DNA of 64,000 nucleotides from Pseudomonas sp. 8Z (GCF_902506535.1 NZ_LR733827.1:101680-165679), one strand, 5' to 3'; positions 17,841-28,295 are shown, numbered from the stretch's first letter. Notes: generated by a model not told the origin, from the sequence alone. Numbers and translations are program-made.

Positions 17841-18627
17841 GAGGCATGTCCTTCGCTAGCGGGCGAGCGACGCGCAAGCTGCCTTGCGCTGGGCTGTGGT
17901 CGAAAATCGGGATGCGTTTGAGCAACAGGCGCAAGGCCTGCCAATAGATGGCCAGCAGGGTCTTGCCGGTCATCCAGGGAAAACTGAGCAGGTAACGGTG
18001 CAGGCTGGCGCGGGTTAGCGATTGGCGGTGCAGCGACAGGCTGGCGTCGAACACTTTGCTTTCGCCTTGCCAGTCGGCCATGTGTACGCCCAGGCGCTCG
18101 CCCACTGGGCTGAGGCTCATGCGGTACTGCAGCTCGCGCGGCAAAAACGGCGAGACATGGAAGGCTTTGTCCACGCAGACCTGCAGGCGCTCGTCACCAT
18201 TGGCGGGCAGCACATAGTGATAGCGCTCATGCCAGGGCGTGTTGCTGACTTCACAGAGCACGGCCATCAGCTGTTGTTCGGCGTCGTGGCAGTAGAAGAT
18301 GCTCACCGGGTTGAACGCCAGGCCCCAACTGCGCGGCTGTGTCAGCACACAGATGCGGCCCTCGGGGCGGATACCGAGGGCCTCTTGCACGCGCTCGCGC
18401 ACGGCCTCGTGCAGCGGCGTGCCTTGGCGCGTGGCTTCGGGCAGGTAATCGGTTTCGCGGAAGGCGAAGGGCGCCCAGCGGCTGGCACCGGCCAGGCGTG
18501 TCAGGGCGAACAGTTGCGCCTGTTCGCTCAGATCCAGATACAGCAGGCCCATGCGGTAGCGAAAGGCATGGGCGCGCGGGGTGAAGCGCCGATGCTGCAC
18601 CCAGCCGCTGTACAGGGCGCTGATCAC
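17827..18627 (-). CDS. DUF1365 domain-containing protein
   Basis: The 266-residue protein shows the DUF1365 pattern: LYSGWVQHRRFTPRAHAFRY, ICVLTQPRSWGLAFNPVSIFYC, EVSNTPWHERYHYVL, KAFHVSPFLP and TLLAIYWQALRLLLKRIP near the C-terminus. The start is GTG (18625-18627), overlapping the TGA of the upstream FAD gene. The end overlaps the cfa start by 14 bases. The DUF1365 family nearly always sits between an FAD oxidoreductase and a Cfa-type enzyme, so a role in acyl-chain modification is likely. Biochemical function unknown. Confidence 0.9.
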   Translation of the reverse strand: MISALYSGWVQHRRFTPRAHAFRYRMGLLYLDLSEQAQLFALTRLAGASRWAPFAFRETDYLPEATRQGTPLHEAVRERVQEALGIRPEGRICVLTQPRSWGLAFNPVSIFYCHDAEQQLMAVLCEVSNTPWHERYHYVLPANGDERLQVCVDKAFHVSPFLPRELQYRMSLSPVGERLGVHMADWQGESKVFDASLSLHRQSLTRASLHRYLLSFPWMTGKTLLAIYWQALRLLLKRIPIFDHSPAQGSLRVARPLAKDMPHEKL

Positions 18628-19871
18628 CAGCTTTCTCCCAGCTCGCGCGCCACGCGCAGCGCGCTGACCACGCCGTCTTCGTGGAAGCCGTTGGCCCAGT
18701 AGGCGCCGCAGTAGTAGCTGTGCGGTGCGGCGAGCAGTTCCTGCCAGCGCGCCTGCGCGGCGATACCGGCCAGGCTGTATTGCGGGTGGGCGTACTGGAA
18801 GCGACCAAGGATCTTGTTCGGGGCGATGGCCGCGGTTTGGTTGAGGCTGACGCAGAAGGTGGTGTCGCCCTCGATGCCCTGCAGGATGTTCATGTCGTAG
18901 GTGACCGCCGCCGGATGTGCGCTGGGGCCGCCCAGGCGGTAGTTCCAACTGGCCCAGGCCAGAGGGCGCTTGGGCAGCAGGCGGGTGTCGGTGTGCAGCA
19001 CCACGTCGTTGTTGGCGTAGGGCAGGGCGCCGAGGATCTCGCGTTCGAGCGGCGTCGGCTCGGCCAGCAAAGCCAGGGCCTGGTCGCTGTGGCAGGCGAA
19101 CACCACCTTGTCGAAACGCTCACTGCCAGCGGCGCTGTGTAGGGTCACGCCCTCGGCGTCGCGCTCGACGCGCAGCACCGGGCAATTGAGGCGGATGCGT
19201 TCGGCGAAGCTGGCGGTCAGCGGCGCCACGTAGCTGCGCGAGCCCCCTTCGACCACGTGCCACTGCGGGCGATTGCTCACCGACAGCAGGCCGTGGTTCT
19301 TGAAGAAACGCACGAAAAATTGCAACGGGAAGGCGAGCATGTCGACCAGCGACATCGACCAGATCGCCGCGCCCATGGGCACGATGTAGTGGTCGATGAA
19401 GCGTTTGCCGTAGCCGTTGCGGGTGAGGTAGTCGCCGAGCGTCATGTCGGCGGCGATACGGCCCTGGTCGAGGTCGTTCAAGGCGCTGCGGTTGAAGCGC
19501 AGGATGTCGCGCACCATGCCCCAGAATGCAGGCGATACCAGGTTGCTGCGCTGGGCGAACAGGGTGTTGAGGTCGTGGCCGTTGTATTCCGTACCGCTCA
19601 CCGGATCGCTGACCGAGAAGCTCATCTCGGTCGGCTTGAAAGGCACGCCCAGTTCGTTCAGCAGGCGGATGAAGTTGGGGTAGGTCCAGTCGTTGAAGAC
19701 GATGAAACCGGTGTCGATGGCGTAGGTGCGGCCATTGATCTCGACATCGACGGTATGGGTGTGGCCGCCGATCCAATTGCTGGCCTCGAACACTTGGATG
19801 TCGTGGTGGCGGTTGAGCAGGTAGGCGCAGGTCAGGCCGGCGATACCGCTGCCGACGATGGCGATTTTCAT
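18624..19871 (-). CDS. FAD-dependent amine-oxidase-fold oxidoreductase (NAD(P)-binding)
   Basis: The 415-residue protein has the dinucleotide motif IVGSGIAGLTCAYLL at residues 5-19, then FEASNWIGGHTHTVDV and a desaturase-like TGFIVFNDWTYPNF. The C-terminal FAD contact reads HSYYCGAYWANGFHEDGV. This subfamily resembles carotenoid/fatty-acyl desaturases of the amine oxidase superfamily and is paired with DUF1365 and Cfa. It could oxidise acyl chains before or after methylation. Substrate inferred only. It overlaps both neighbours by 4 bases. Confidence 0.88.
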   Translation of the reverse strand: MKIAIVGSGIAGLTCAYLLNRHHDIQVFEASNWIGGHTHTVDVEINGRTYAIDTGFIVFNDWTYPNFIRLLNELGVPFKPTEMSFSVSDPVSGTEYNGHDLNTLFAQRSNLVSPAFWGMVRDILRFNRSALNDLDQGRIAADMTLGDYLTRNGYGKRFIDHYIVPMGAAIWSMSLVDMLAFPLQFFVRFFKNHGLLSVSNRPQWHVVEGGSRSYVAPLTASFAERIRLNCPVLRVERDAEGVTLHSAAGSERFDKVVFACHSDQALALLAEPTPLEREILGALPYANNDVVLHTDTRLLPKRPLAWASWNYRLGGPSAHPAAVTYDMNILQGIEGDTTFCVSLNQTAAIAPNKILGRFQYAHPQYSLAGIAAQARWQELLAAPHSYYCGAYWANGFHEDGVVSALRVARELGESW

Positions 19872-20623
19872 GGTGTTTCCTCGTTACGCGCCAGGCGGCG
19901 GCCGATGGCCAGTTGCAGACGGCTGGGCAGGCTGCCGAGCAGTTTCAGCACGGCGATGAAGGGCGTGGGGAAGGCAATTTCGTGCGGGCGTTTGTCCAGA
20001 CGCTCGGCGATGTACCGTGCGGCGCGCTGCACCGGCCAGCGCATGGGCATGGGGAAGTCGTTCTTCTGTGTCAGTGGCGTGTCGACGAAACCGGGGCTGA
20101 CCAGGGAGACGTCGATGCCTTCGCCAGCCAGGTCAACGCGCAGGCTCTGCAGCAGGTAGCGCAGGGCGGCCTTGGAGGCGCCGTAGGCCTCGGAGCGCGG
20201 CAACGGCAGGTAGGTCACCGAGCTGCCGACACCGACCAGGTGCGGGCGCTGACCCTTGCGCAGCAAGGGCAGCGCCACCTCGATACAGCGGCTGGCGGAG
20301 AACAGGTTGGCGCTTACCACGCGCTCGATCATCGCCGCCTCGAACTGGCTCACCTCGACGTACTCGCAGGTGCCGGCATTGAGAATCACGCAGTCCAGCG
20401 CGCCCCAGGCCTGCTCGATGTGCTGGCCGATGGTGTGTACCTGTTTGGCATCGGTGAGGTCGCCAGGCACGACCAACACCTGCTCGCCATAGCGCTCGGC
20501 CAGTGCGTGCAGGGGCTCGACGCTGCGGGCGCTGAGTGCGAGGCGATGGCCTGCGCTCAGCAGCTCTTCGGCCAGCGCCGCGCCGATGCCGCTGCTGGCG
20601 CCGGTGAGCCAGATGCGTTTCAT
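19868..20623 (-). CDS. SDR family NAD(P)-dependent oxidoreductase
   Basis: The 251-residue classical short-chain dehydrogenase has the cofactor motif TGASSGIGAALAEEL at about residues 6-20, the NAG motif in CVILNAGTCEY, and the catalytic YGASK in SEAYGASKAAL. I chose ATG 20621-20623 because GGAGG sits at good distance and because it overlaps the SnoaL-like stop as ATGA. It belongs to the overlapping chain phrB-SnoaL-SDR-FAD-DUF1365-cfa. Substrate unknown. Confidence 0.9.
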   Translation of the reverse strand: MKRIWLTGASSGIGAALAEELLSAGHRLALSARSVEPLHALAERYGEQVLVVPGDLTDAKQVHTIGQHIEQAWGALDCVILNAGTCEYVEVSQFEAAMIERVVSANLFSASRCIEVALPLLRKGQRPHLVGVGSSVTYLPLPRSEAYGASKAALRYLLQSLRVDLAGEGIDVSLVSPGFVDTPLTQKNDFPMPMRWPVQRAARYIAERLDKRPHEIAFPTPFIAVLKLLGSLPSRLQLAIGRRLARNEETP

Positions 20624-21042
20624 GCCAACCTCCGTTTCAGCCAACCGATGACCCCGCCAAGAAGCGGCAGGTGTTCGTAGAGCAATGCCCCAGCGTCGAA
20701 GTAATCGCGGTGTTGGTAGACCTTGTCGCGCCAGCGCAGGTGCGAGCAGCCCTCGACGGCGATCTCGGTCCCGCCGCGCAGGCGCGGATGGCGGTAGCGC
20801 ATGCTCCAGCGCAGGTAGCCTTCACCTTCGGCCACTTGATCGAAACCGTGAAACTCAAATTGCAGGGCCTCGACGTTGGCGTACAGCTCGGCGAAATAGC
20901 GTCGCACGGCGCTCAGGCCATGCACCTCGTGCAGCGGATCGCGAAACTGCACATCGTCGCTGTACAGCTCGCCGAGCAGGTCGAGGTTGTCCTTGTTCAG
21001 CGTTGCGAAACGCTCGCCGAACTGGCGGAGAAAGTTGCTCAT
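20620..21042 (-). CDS. Nuclear transport factor 2/SnoaL-like protein
   Basis: The 140-residue protein has a cone-shaped SnoaL/NTF2 fold signature: LGELYSDDVQFRDPLHEVHG near residues 21-42, RRYFAELYANV, and the C-terminal YQHRDYFDAGALLYEHLPLL. Members act as small cyclases, isomerases or binding proteins. It overlaps phrB and the SDR by 4 bases each. In related clusters the same gene sits beside the SDR, so it may process the lipid intermediate. Function inferred. Confidence 0.85.
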   Translation of the reverse strand: MSNFLRQFGERFATLNKDNLDLLGELYSDDVQFRDPLHEVHGLSAVRRYFAELYANVEALQFEFHGFDQVAEGEGYLRWSMRYRHPRLRGGTEIAVEGCSHLRWRDKVYQHRDYFDAGALLYEHLPLLGGVIGWLKRRLA

Positions 21043-22478
21043 GCCAGAGCCTCTGCGCTGCCGGCCAGATTCTTGAAGGCCGCCAGAGCGCGTTCGCGTG
21101 AGCGCGACAGATCGACGATCGGGCGTGGATAGCCCGCCGGCGCGAACAGGCCGCCGACGGCTGACGGGTCATGAATGTCGCGCTTGTTCAGTGCCACCAG
21201 TTCCGGCACCCATTGGCGGATGAAGCGTCCCTCGGGGTCGAACTTCTGCGACTGGCTGATCGGGTTGAAGATGCGGAAGTAAGGCGCGGCGTCGGTGCCG
21301 GTGGAGGCACTCCACTGCCAGCCACCATTGTTCGCCGCCAGGTCACCGTCGATCAGGTGACGCATGAAGAAACGCTCGCCTTCGCGCCAGTCGATCAGCA
21401 GGTTCTTGGTCAGGAACATGGCGACGATCATGCGCAGGCGGTTGTGCATCCAGCCGGTGTCACGCAGTTGGCGCATGGCGGCGTCGATGATCGGCAGGCC
21501 GGTGCGGCCTTCCTGCCAGGCGGCCAGCTCTTCGGGGGCATGGCGCCAGGGTACAGCCTCGGTATCCAGGCGGAAGGCGCGGTGCATCGACACGCGCGGG
21601 TAGCCGACCAGGATGTGTTTGTAGAACTCGCGCCAGAGCAGTTCGTTGATCCAGGTAACGACGCCGGGGTTGCCGCTGTCGAACTCGCCGCCGTTGGCGG
21701 CCAGCGCCGCATGCAGGCACTGGCGGGGCGACAGCACGCCAGCGGCCAGGTACGGCGACAATTGGCTGGTGCCGGGCTTGGCGGGGAAATCGCGTGCGTC
21801 CTGATAGTCGGCGACTTGCTCGTCGGCAAAGCGTGCCAGGCGCTGCAGAGCCATCTGCTCGCCAGCAGGCCAGAGGCTGCGCAGCGCCTCGCTGGGCCGC
21901 GCAAAACCGTCCACGCTGCTTGGCAGTGGGTCGCTGTCGATACGCAGTGGTGCCTGCGCTGCCGGTGGTGCGATGGTTGTAGGCAGTGCCGCATGCAGCC
22001 GCTCGTAACAGACCCGGCGGAACTGGCTGTAAACCTGAAAGTAACCGCCGCTGCGCGTCAGCACACTGCCGGGTTTGAAGAACAACTGGTCGAGGTGTGC
22101 GTGCCAGGTGATGGCTTGCTGAGCCAGGTAGGCGGCCACGGTGTGGTCACGGCGGCTTTCGTTGACGCCGTATTCTTCGTTGGCATAAACCGCGCAGACG
22201 TCATGCTGATGGCAGACCTCGGCAATGACTGCAGGTGCCTCTTGCCAGTCAGCGCAGTGGCGCACCAGTAGCGGCACGTTGAGTGATGCCAGGGTTTTGC
22301 TTAGCTCAAGCAGGTTGCGCAGCCAGAAATCGACCTTGCTCGGTGCGTCGTCGTGGCGTTGCCATTGCTGCGGGGTGATCAGGTACAGCGCCAGGGTCGG
22401 GCCGGCGCGCATGGCCTGGCTCAGTGCGGTGTTGTCCAGGCTGCGTAGGTCGCTGCGAAACCACATCAATCGGCGCAT
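21039..22478 (-). CDS. phrB: Deoxyribodipyrimidine photolyase
   Basis: Class I CPD photolyase (479 residues) repairs UV-induced pyrimidine dimers using blue light and FADH-. The N-terminal antenna domain begins LMWFRSDLRSLDNTALSQAM. The FAD domain contains LLWREFYKHILVGYPRVSMH, DAAMRQLRDTGWMHNRLRMI and GGWQWSASTGTDAAPYFRIF, which hold the flavin and DNA contacts. The start overlaps the MerR regulator gene by 13 bases. Its place under a LitR-like regulator fits light induction. Confidence 0.97.
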   Translation of the reverse strand: MRRLMWFRSDLRSLDNTALSQAMRAGPTLALYLITPQQWQRHDDAPSKVDFWLRNLLELSKTLASLNVPLLVRHCADWQEAPAVIAEVCHQHDVCAVYANEEYGVNESRRDHTVAAYLAQQAITWHAHLDQLFFKPGSVLTRSGGYFQVYSQFRRVCYERLHAALPTTIAPPAAQAPLRIDSDPLPSSVDGFARPSEALRSLWPAGEQMALQRLARFADEQVADYQDARDFPAKPGTSQLSPYLAAGVLSPRQCLHAALAANGGEFDSGNPGVVTWINELLWREFYKHILVGYPRVSMHRAFRLDTEAVPWRHAPEELAAWQEGRTGLPIIDAAMRQLRDTGWMHNRLRMIVAMFLTKNLLIDWREGERFFMRHLIDGDLAANNGGWQWSASTGTDAAPYFRIFNPISQSQKFDPEGRFIRQWVPELVALNKRDIHDPSAVGGLFAPAGYPRPIVDLSRSRERALAAFKNLAGSAEALA

Positions 22479-23425
22479 GGGCTTACCTCCTGTAGGCAGA
22501 GTAGGCCCTGATCCATCAACCAGGCATGTGCAGCCAAAGGATCAATGGCTGATTGCAGGTCGATCAGGGCGTCACGGTGAATATGGGCAGCGGGCCCTGC
22601 GATCAGCAGCGGTACTGGGCTCTGTTCGGCCAGGCGCGGCAAATGGCGGCGTACCAGCGTGCTGTCTAGCGCCTGTTCGGCGTACAGCAGCACGGCTCGC
22701 GGTGCGATCTGTTCTAGTGCAGCCAGGAGTTCATTCGGGGGTAGTGGCCAGTCGAATACCTCGACCGGACATTCGCCCGCGCTGGCCAGCCAGGCACTTA
22801 GCCACAAACCGGGCTCCATCGGCGCCTCGCCGAGATTGATCAGCAACAGCGGGGCGCCTGTGCTCTGGCGGTTGCCGTGGTAGATCCGCGTAGCCAGCTT
22901 GCTGCGCAGCCAGGAGAAAAAAAACACCTGCTCGGCACGCGCGCCGAACTGGCCCTGCCAACGCTGGCGCAGATCGCCGAGCAGTGGCCAGAGCAGTTGC
23001 TCGACCAGAGTGGCCACCGGGTACAGCGCCAGGGATGCATTGAAGCGTTCGTCCAGGTGGCGTTCGTCGAGTTGGACGATGCAAGTCAGCAGCTCGTTGC
23101 GCAGGCGTGACCAGTTGTCCGTACTGGGCGGTTGCGGTTCTTGGCCATGGTCGAGCAGCGCCTTGACCTGGCCGACAGCCACGCCGCGTGCCAGCCAGGA
23201 GAGGATGGCGTGGATGCGTTCGAGGTTGGCGGGCGAGTAAAGACGGTGCCCCTTGGGGGTGCGGTAGGGCACGATCAGGCCGTAGCGGCGCTCCCAGGCA
23301 CGCAGGGTCACGGCGTTGATGCCGGTGCTGCGCGCCACTTCGCGAATCGGCAGATAACCTTCGTCGAGGGCTTGCCGGTAATCGGTGCCGACCTCTTCGT
23401 CAGCGATGATGTCAGTGCTGGTCAT
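22466..23425 (-). CDS. MerR family regulator, LitR/PplR-like, probable light-response regulator
   Basis: The 319-residue protein has a MerR DNA-binding head (YLPIREVARSTGINAVTLRAW, wing TPKGHRLYSPANL, about residues 25-72) and a long C-terminal domain related to the cobalamin-binding fold of CarH/LitR. I do not see the DxH or WxxxEH cobalamin-binding signatures. This fits the class II LitR (PplR) proteins of Pseudomonas putida, which lack B12 and respond to light through a LOV partner. No LOV gene is in this window. It lies 4 bp after the DUF523 gene and overlaps phrB. Confidence 0.85.
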   Translation of the reverse strand: MTSTDIIADEEVGTDYRQALDEGYLPIREVARSTGINAVTLRAWERRYGLIVPYRTPKGHRLYSPANLERIHAILSWLARGVAVGQVKALLDHGQEPQPPSTDNWSRLRNELLTCIVQLDERHLDERFNASLALYPVATLVEQLLWPLLGDLRQRWQGQFGARAEQVFFFSWLRSKLATRIYHGNRQSTGAPLLLINLGEAPMEPGLWLSAWLASAGECPVEVFDWPLPPNELLAALEQIAPRAVLLYAEQALDSTLVRRHLPRLAEQSPVPLLIAGPAAHIHRDALIDLQSAIDPLAAHAWLMDQGLLCLQEVSPCAD

Positions 23426-23429
23426 GTTG

Positions 23430-24380
23430 TCACAATGCGTTGCGCAGGCTGAGCGGTTCCGGGTGCGGCTGCAGATACGCCTGCTCGGCGATGTAGCGAT
23501 CCGGGTGGCGGCGGAAGTGGTGCTTGAGTAGGGTCATCGGCACTACCAGCGGCACGATGCCGGCGCGGTACTGGCCAATCAGTTGCTGCATTTCCTGTTT
23601 TTCATCGGCGCTCAGGGCGCGTTTGAGATAGCCGCTCAGGTGCTGCAGGACATTGCTGTGGGTGCCGCGTGTGGCGCATTTGCGCAGTGCGCTCATCAGC
23701 TCGCTGAAGTAGCGCGGCGCCAGGCTTGCCAGGTCGTGCTGAGCGAGGTCGCCGAGCAGGCGGCCCAAGGACTTGTAACGCGCCGGGTCGGTGGCCATCA
23801 GCAGGTACTTGTAGCGCGAGTGGTAGGCGATCAGCGCCCGGCGGGTCAGCCCGCTGGCAAGCAATTGCTGCCATTGGGCGTAGGCGTAAACGCGGGTGAT
23901 GAAGTTCTCGCGCAACACAGGATCCATCAGGCGACCGGCTTCCTCGACCGGCAGATCAGGATGGCGCGCGCAGAAGTGCGCAGCGAAGATGCCGCGCCCC
24001 GGCTCGCTTGGGCGCCCGCCGTCCTGATAGACCTTGACGCGAAACAGGCCGCAGGACGGCGACTGCTGCATAAAAATGTAGCCGCTGATTGTTTGCAGCT
24101 CATCGGCAATACGTTCGCCGTAGCTGGCCAGCGCCTCGGTCACGTCGCGCGAGCGATCCACCGTTCCCACTGCGCGCGGTGCCTGCGGATCGCCCACCAG
24201 GCGAATGGGCTCGCGTGGTGTGCTCATGCCAATGCCGACTTCGGGGCAGACTTTGATGAAGTCGAAGTGCTGGGTCAGCTCGCGGCTGCATAACTGCGAA
24301 AGCTTATGGCCGCCGTTGTAGCGGACCTCGTCCCCCATCAGGCAGGCGCTGATGCCTAGGCTGGGCTTGATCGCTTGCAT
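23430..24380 (-). CDS. DUF523 and DUF1722 domain-containing protein (YbgA-like)
   Basis: The 316-residue two-domain protein has an N-terminal DUF523 (GISACLMGDEVRYNGGHK, CPEVGIGMSTPREPIRLV, QQSPSCGLFRVKVY; conserved cysteines suggest metal or Fe-S binding) and a C-terminal DUF1722/YbgA (FITRVYAYAQWQQLLASG, LIAYHSRYKYLLMATDPARY). YbgA proteins are frequently encoded next to photolyase genes. The chosen start MQAIKPSLG avoids a longer frame that would run into the promoter at 24435-24463. Function unknown. Confidence 0.88.
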   Translation of the reverse strand: MQAIKPSLGISACLMGDEVRYNGGHKLSQLCSRELTQHFDFIKVCPEVGIGMSTPREPIRLVGDPQAPRAVGTVDRSRDVTEALASYGERIADELQTISGYIFMQQSPSCGLFRVKVYQDGGRPSEPGRGIFAAHFCARHPDLPVEEAGRLMDPVLRENFITRVYAYAQWQQLLASGLTRRALIAYHSRYKYLLMATDPARYKSLGRLLGDLAQHDLASLAPRYFSELMSALRKCATRGTHSNVLQHLSGYLKRALSADEKQEMQQLIGQYRAGIVPLVVPMTLLKHHFRRHPDRYIAEQAYLQPHPEPLSLRNAL

Positions 24381-24417
24381 CACTAACCCCCTCTGAACCT
24401 GTACTCGGTGGCGACTT

Positions 24418-24475
24418 TGTACAACTATGAGGGGATCATAGGCATGAACTTGTACATGCACAAGTTTCTTGTATA
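24418..24475 (-). promoter_or_regulatory. Promoter with TGTACA operator motifs upstream of the DUF523-merR-phrB operon
   Basis: On the minus strand TTGTGC (24463-24458), 17 bp, TATGAT (24440-24435) forms a good sigma-70 promoter. TATACA (24475-24470) and TGTACA (24456-24451) flank the -35 with 13 bp between them, and another TGTACA lies at 24423-24418. The same TGTACA pair with a 12-bp gap is at 25770-25793. LitR-type regulators of P. putida are reported to use TGTACA-like sites with a similar gap. Confidence 0.6.
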
Positions 24476-24504
24476 GCTTTTGTATTGCTTTCTGTGAGGC
24501 GCAA

Positions 24505-25757
<1,253 letters not shown>

Positions 25758-25769
25758 TTAGACAAAACC

Positions 25770-25793
25770 TGTACAAGAATGTTTTGATGTACA
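25770..25793 (-). promoter_or_regulatory. TGTACA-N12-TGTACA operator upstream of the renalase-like gene
   Basis: Two perfect TGTACA palindromes (25770-25775 and 25788-25793) are separated by 12 bp. They lie about 50 bp upstream of the renalase-like start and in the divergent gap shared with the epimerase gene at 25917, so either or both genes could be controlled. Confidence 0.6.
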
Positions 25794-25916
25794 GTATTGC
25801 TTCGAGCGCTTCTCTATAAGGTTTAGGTCAAACCCGGCAATGAATAAAGACGCCCGGCTTTTCAACCTGCCAGAGTGTGTAAACGCGCTGATCAATTGCC
25901 ATGCGAGGAGGATGCC

Positions 25917-26816
25917 ATGCATATCCTGTTGACCGGCGGCACAGGGCTGATTGGCCGTGCCTTGTGCGCCAATTGGGCTGACAAAGGGCACCGTCTGACG
26001 GTGTGGAGCCGCGATCCAGCCAAGGTAGCGAGCTTGTGTGGCCCTACGGTGCGCGGCATTGCACGCCTTGAGGAGCTCGACAGCGAGCCGCTCGATGCAG
26101 TGGTCAACCTGGCTGGCGCCCCGATTGCCGATCGCCCCTGGACGGACAAGCGCAAGGCGCTGTTGTGGGCCAGTCGCGTCACGCTTACCGAGCAGCTCGT
26201 CACTTGGCTGGAGCAGCGCGAGCAACGTCCGGCGCTGCTGTTGTCTGGCTCAGCGGTGGGCTGGTACGGCGACGGTGGTGACTGTGAACTGCGCGAAGAC
26301 ATACCGCCACAGGGCCGTGATTTCGCCGCACGGCTCTGCGCCGCCTGGGAGGTGGCGGCCATGCGTGCGCAGGCGTTTGGCATGCGTGTTGTGCTACTGC
26401 GCACCGGTCTGGTGCTGGCGGCTGATGGTGGTTTGTTGGCGCGCATGCTGACGCCGTTCCGCTTCGGCCTGGGTGGGCGCCTGGGTAATGGCCAGCAATG
26501 GATGCCCTGGATTCATATTGCTGACCAAATCGAGTTGATCGATTTTCTCTTGCAGCAAGGCGACGCGCACGGTCCTTATAATGCCTGCGCGCCATTGCCG
26601 GTGCGCAACGCCGAATTTACCCGTGCACTTGGTCAGGCCCTGAGCCGTCCGACTTTCCTGCCTGCACCTGCCGTCGTGTTGCGTGCCGCATTGGGGGAAA
26701 TGGCTGGGCTGCTCTTGGGCGGGCAACGTGCCTTGCCGAGCCGTGTGCTCGATGCCGACTTCAGTTTTCGTTTTACCCATCTTGATGTGGCGCTGACAGA
26801 CCTGCTCGCCCACTGA
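25917..26816 (+). CDS. TIGR01777 family (SDR39U1-like) NAD-dependent epimerase
   Basis: The 299-residue extended SDR begins MHILLTGGTGLIGRALC (Rossmann loop residues 7-13) and contains DAVVNLAGAPIADRPW, SGSAVGWYG and the C-terminal DUF1731-like ALGEMAGLLLGGQRALPSRV. This is the YfcH/SDR39U1 family of unknown substrate, commonly found near hemH and photolyase in pseudomonads. The ATG 25917 is preceded by GAGGAGG; an in-frame upstream start lacks such a site. hemH follows after 21 bp, so both are probably one transcript. Confidence 0.88.
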   Translation: MHILLTGGTGLIGRALCANWADKGHRLTVWSRDPAKVASLCGPTVRGIARLEELDSEPLDAVVNLAGAPIADRPWTDKRKALLWASRVTLTEQLVTWLEQREQRPALLLSGSAVGWYGDGGDCELREDIPPQGRDFAARLCAAWEVAAMRAQAFGMRVVLLRTGLVLAADGGLLARMLTPFRFGLGGRLGNGQQWMPWIHIADQIELIDFLLQQGDAHGPYNACAPLPVRNAEFTRALGQALSRPTFLPAPAVVLRAALGEMAGLLLGGQRALPSRVLDADFSFRFTHLDVALTDLLAH

Positions 26817-26837
26817 CGTTACCGACTAGGATTTCGC

Positions 26838-27860
26838 ATGACCGATCACGCACTGCTGCTGGTTAACCTGGGCTCCCCGGCGTCTACCGAGGTGGCCGAT
26901 GTGCGGCGTTACCTCAATCAGTTTCTGATGGATCCGTATGTGGTGGATCTGCCCTGGCCGCTGCGCCGTCTGCTGGTGTCGCTGATCTTGATTAAGCGCC
27001 CGGCGGCCTCGGCCCACGCCTATGCCTCGATCTGGTGGGAGGACGGCTCGCCCTTGATCGTGCTCAGCCGCCGCCTGCAGGAGGCGATGAAAGCGCATTG
27101 GACGCGCGGCCCGGTTGAATTGGCCATGCGCTATGGGCAGCCGTCCATCGAATCGACCCTGCTGCGTATGGCCGGGCAGGGCATCCGCGAAGTCACCCTG
27201 GCGCCGCTTTACCCGCAGTTCGCCGACAGCACCACCACGACGGTGATCGAAGAAGCCAAGCGAGTGGTGCGTGAGCATGGCCTGGACATGCGCTTTTCCA
27301 TCCTGCCGCCGTTCTTCGAACAACCTGAGTACCTCGATGCTCTGGTCGCCAGCGCCAAGCCGTATCTGGAGCAGGGCTTCGATCACCTGCTGCTGAGTTT
27401 CCATGGTCTGCCGGAACGCCACCTGCGCAAGCTCGACGCCACCGGCCACTGCCTGAAAGGGCCGGATTGCTGCCGTACGGCGTCGCCAGAGGTGTTGGCC
27501 AAGTGTTATCGCGCCCAGTGTCTGCGCAGCGCCGAGCTGTTCGCCGAGCGCATGGGCTTGCAGACCGGGCAATGGTCGGTGAGCTTCCAGTCGCGCCTGG
27601 GGCGTGACAAGTGGATCGAGCCCTACACCGAGAATCGCCTGGACGAGCTGGCCGCGCAGGGGGTGAAGAAGCTGCTGGTGATGTGCCCGGCGTTCGTCGC
27701 CGACTGCATCGAGACGCTGGAGGAAATCGGCGACCGTGGCCGCGAGCAGTTCGTCGAGGCCGGGGGCGAGAGCTTGCAACTGGTGCCATGCCTGAACGAC
27801 CACCCGCAATGGGCCGCTGCTCTGAAGACGCTGTGCGAGCGAGCGCCTGTGGCGGTGTAA
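26838..27860 (+). CDS. hemH: Ferrochelatase
   Basis: HemH inserts ferrous iron into protoporphyrin IX, the last step of protoheme synthesis. It is 340 residues. The catalytic His189 is in [13 protein letters not shown], with [20 protein letters not shown] and [15 protein letters not shown] at the iron-delivery and active-site side. Cysteine pairs CLKGPDCC and CYRAQC are seen mid-protein. It is followed by a strong terminator at 27889-27918. Confidence 0.97.
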   Translation: MTDHALLLVNLGSPASTEVADVRRYLNQFLMDPYVVDLPWPLRRLLVSLILIKRPAASAHAYASIWWEDGSPLIVLSRRLQEAMKAHWTRGPVELAMRYGQPSIESTLLRMAGQGIREVTLAPLYPQFADSTTTTVIEEAKRVVREHGLDMRFSILPPFFEQPEYLDALVASAKPYLEQGFDHLLLSFHGLPERHLRKLDATGHCLKGPDCCRTASPEVLAKCYRAQCLRSAELFAERMGLQTGQWSVSFQSRLGRDKWIEPYTENRLDELAAQGVKKLLVMCPAFVADCIETLEEIGDRGREQFVEAGGESLQLVPCLNDHPQWAAALKTLCERAPVAV

Positions 27861-27888
27861 GGCGCTGAACTGGCGTTATCTGCATAAG

Positions 27889-27921
27889 AAAAGCCCGTAT
27901 CCGAGAATACGGGCTTTTCGT
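27889..27921. terminator. Terminator of hemH (also faces the Pro/Tyr-rich gene)
   Basis: AAAAGCCCGTAT (27889-27900) and ATACGGGCTTTT (27907-27918) form a perfect 12-bp stem with a 6-nt loop and T-rich sequences on both strands, so it can act bidirectionally. Confidence 0.9.
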
Positions 27922-27929
27922 TTTATGGC

Positions 27930-28295
27930 TTACCAGCGACCGTCATGCCGCCAGCCGCCGTGGTGGTAGCGTGGCGGTGGTGGGTAGGGGCGGTAGCCGG
28001 GCGTAACCACTACGGTAGCGGGAGGGTAGTAGTAGGCCGGTGGTGGTGGCGGTGAGTAGTACACCGGCGGCGCGGAGTAATACACCGGCTGCTGCGGGTA
28101 GTACACCACGGTTGGAGGCGGTGGTGCCTGGTAGACGGGGGCCGGGCGACTGGAGGCAATCACGCCGCCGATGACCGCACCTGCCACCACGCCGGCGATG
28201 GCGGCATCGCTGCGGCCAGACGCCTGGGCGCTGTTCTGGCCGACCAGCGCCAGACTGAGCACCAGGCCGGTGATGAGAGGAATGCGCGAGTGCAT
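27930..28295 (-). CDS. Secreted Pro/Tyr-rich protein with glycine-zipper segment
   Basis: The 121-residue protein has a signal peptide (MHSRIPLITGLVLSLALVGQ...AQAS), a short glycine-zipper helix AIAGVVAGAVIGGVIASS, then a low-complexity half of repeated VYYSPPPPPAYYYPP-type units ending in a His/Arg-rich tail. Such proteins are usually annotated as envelope or PXPV-repeat proteins; the function is unknown. It is convergent with hemH and shares its terminator. Confidence 0.75.
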   Translation of the reverse strand: MHSRIPLITGLVLSLALVGQNSAQASGRSDAAIAGVVAGAVIGGVIASSRPAPVYQAPPPPTVVYYPQQPVYYSAPPVYYSPPPPPAYYYPPATVVVTPGYRPYPPPPRYHHGGWRHDGRW

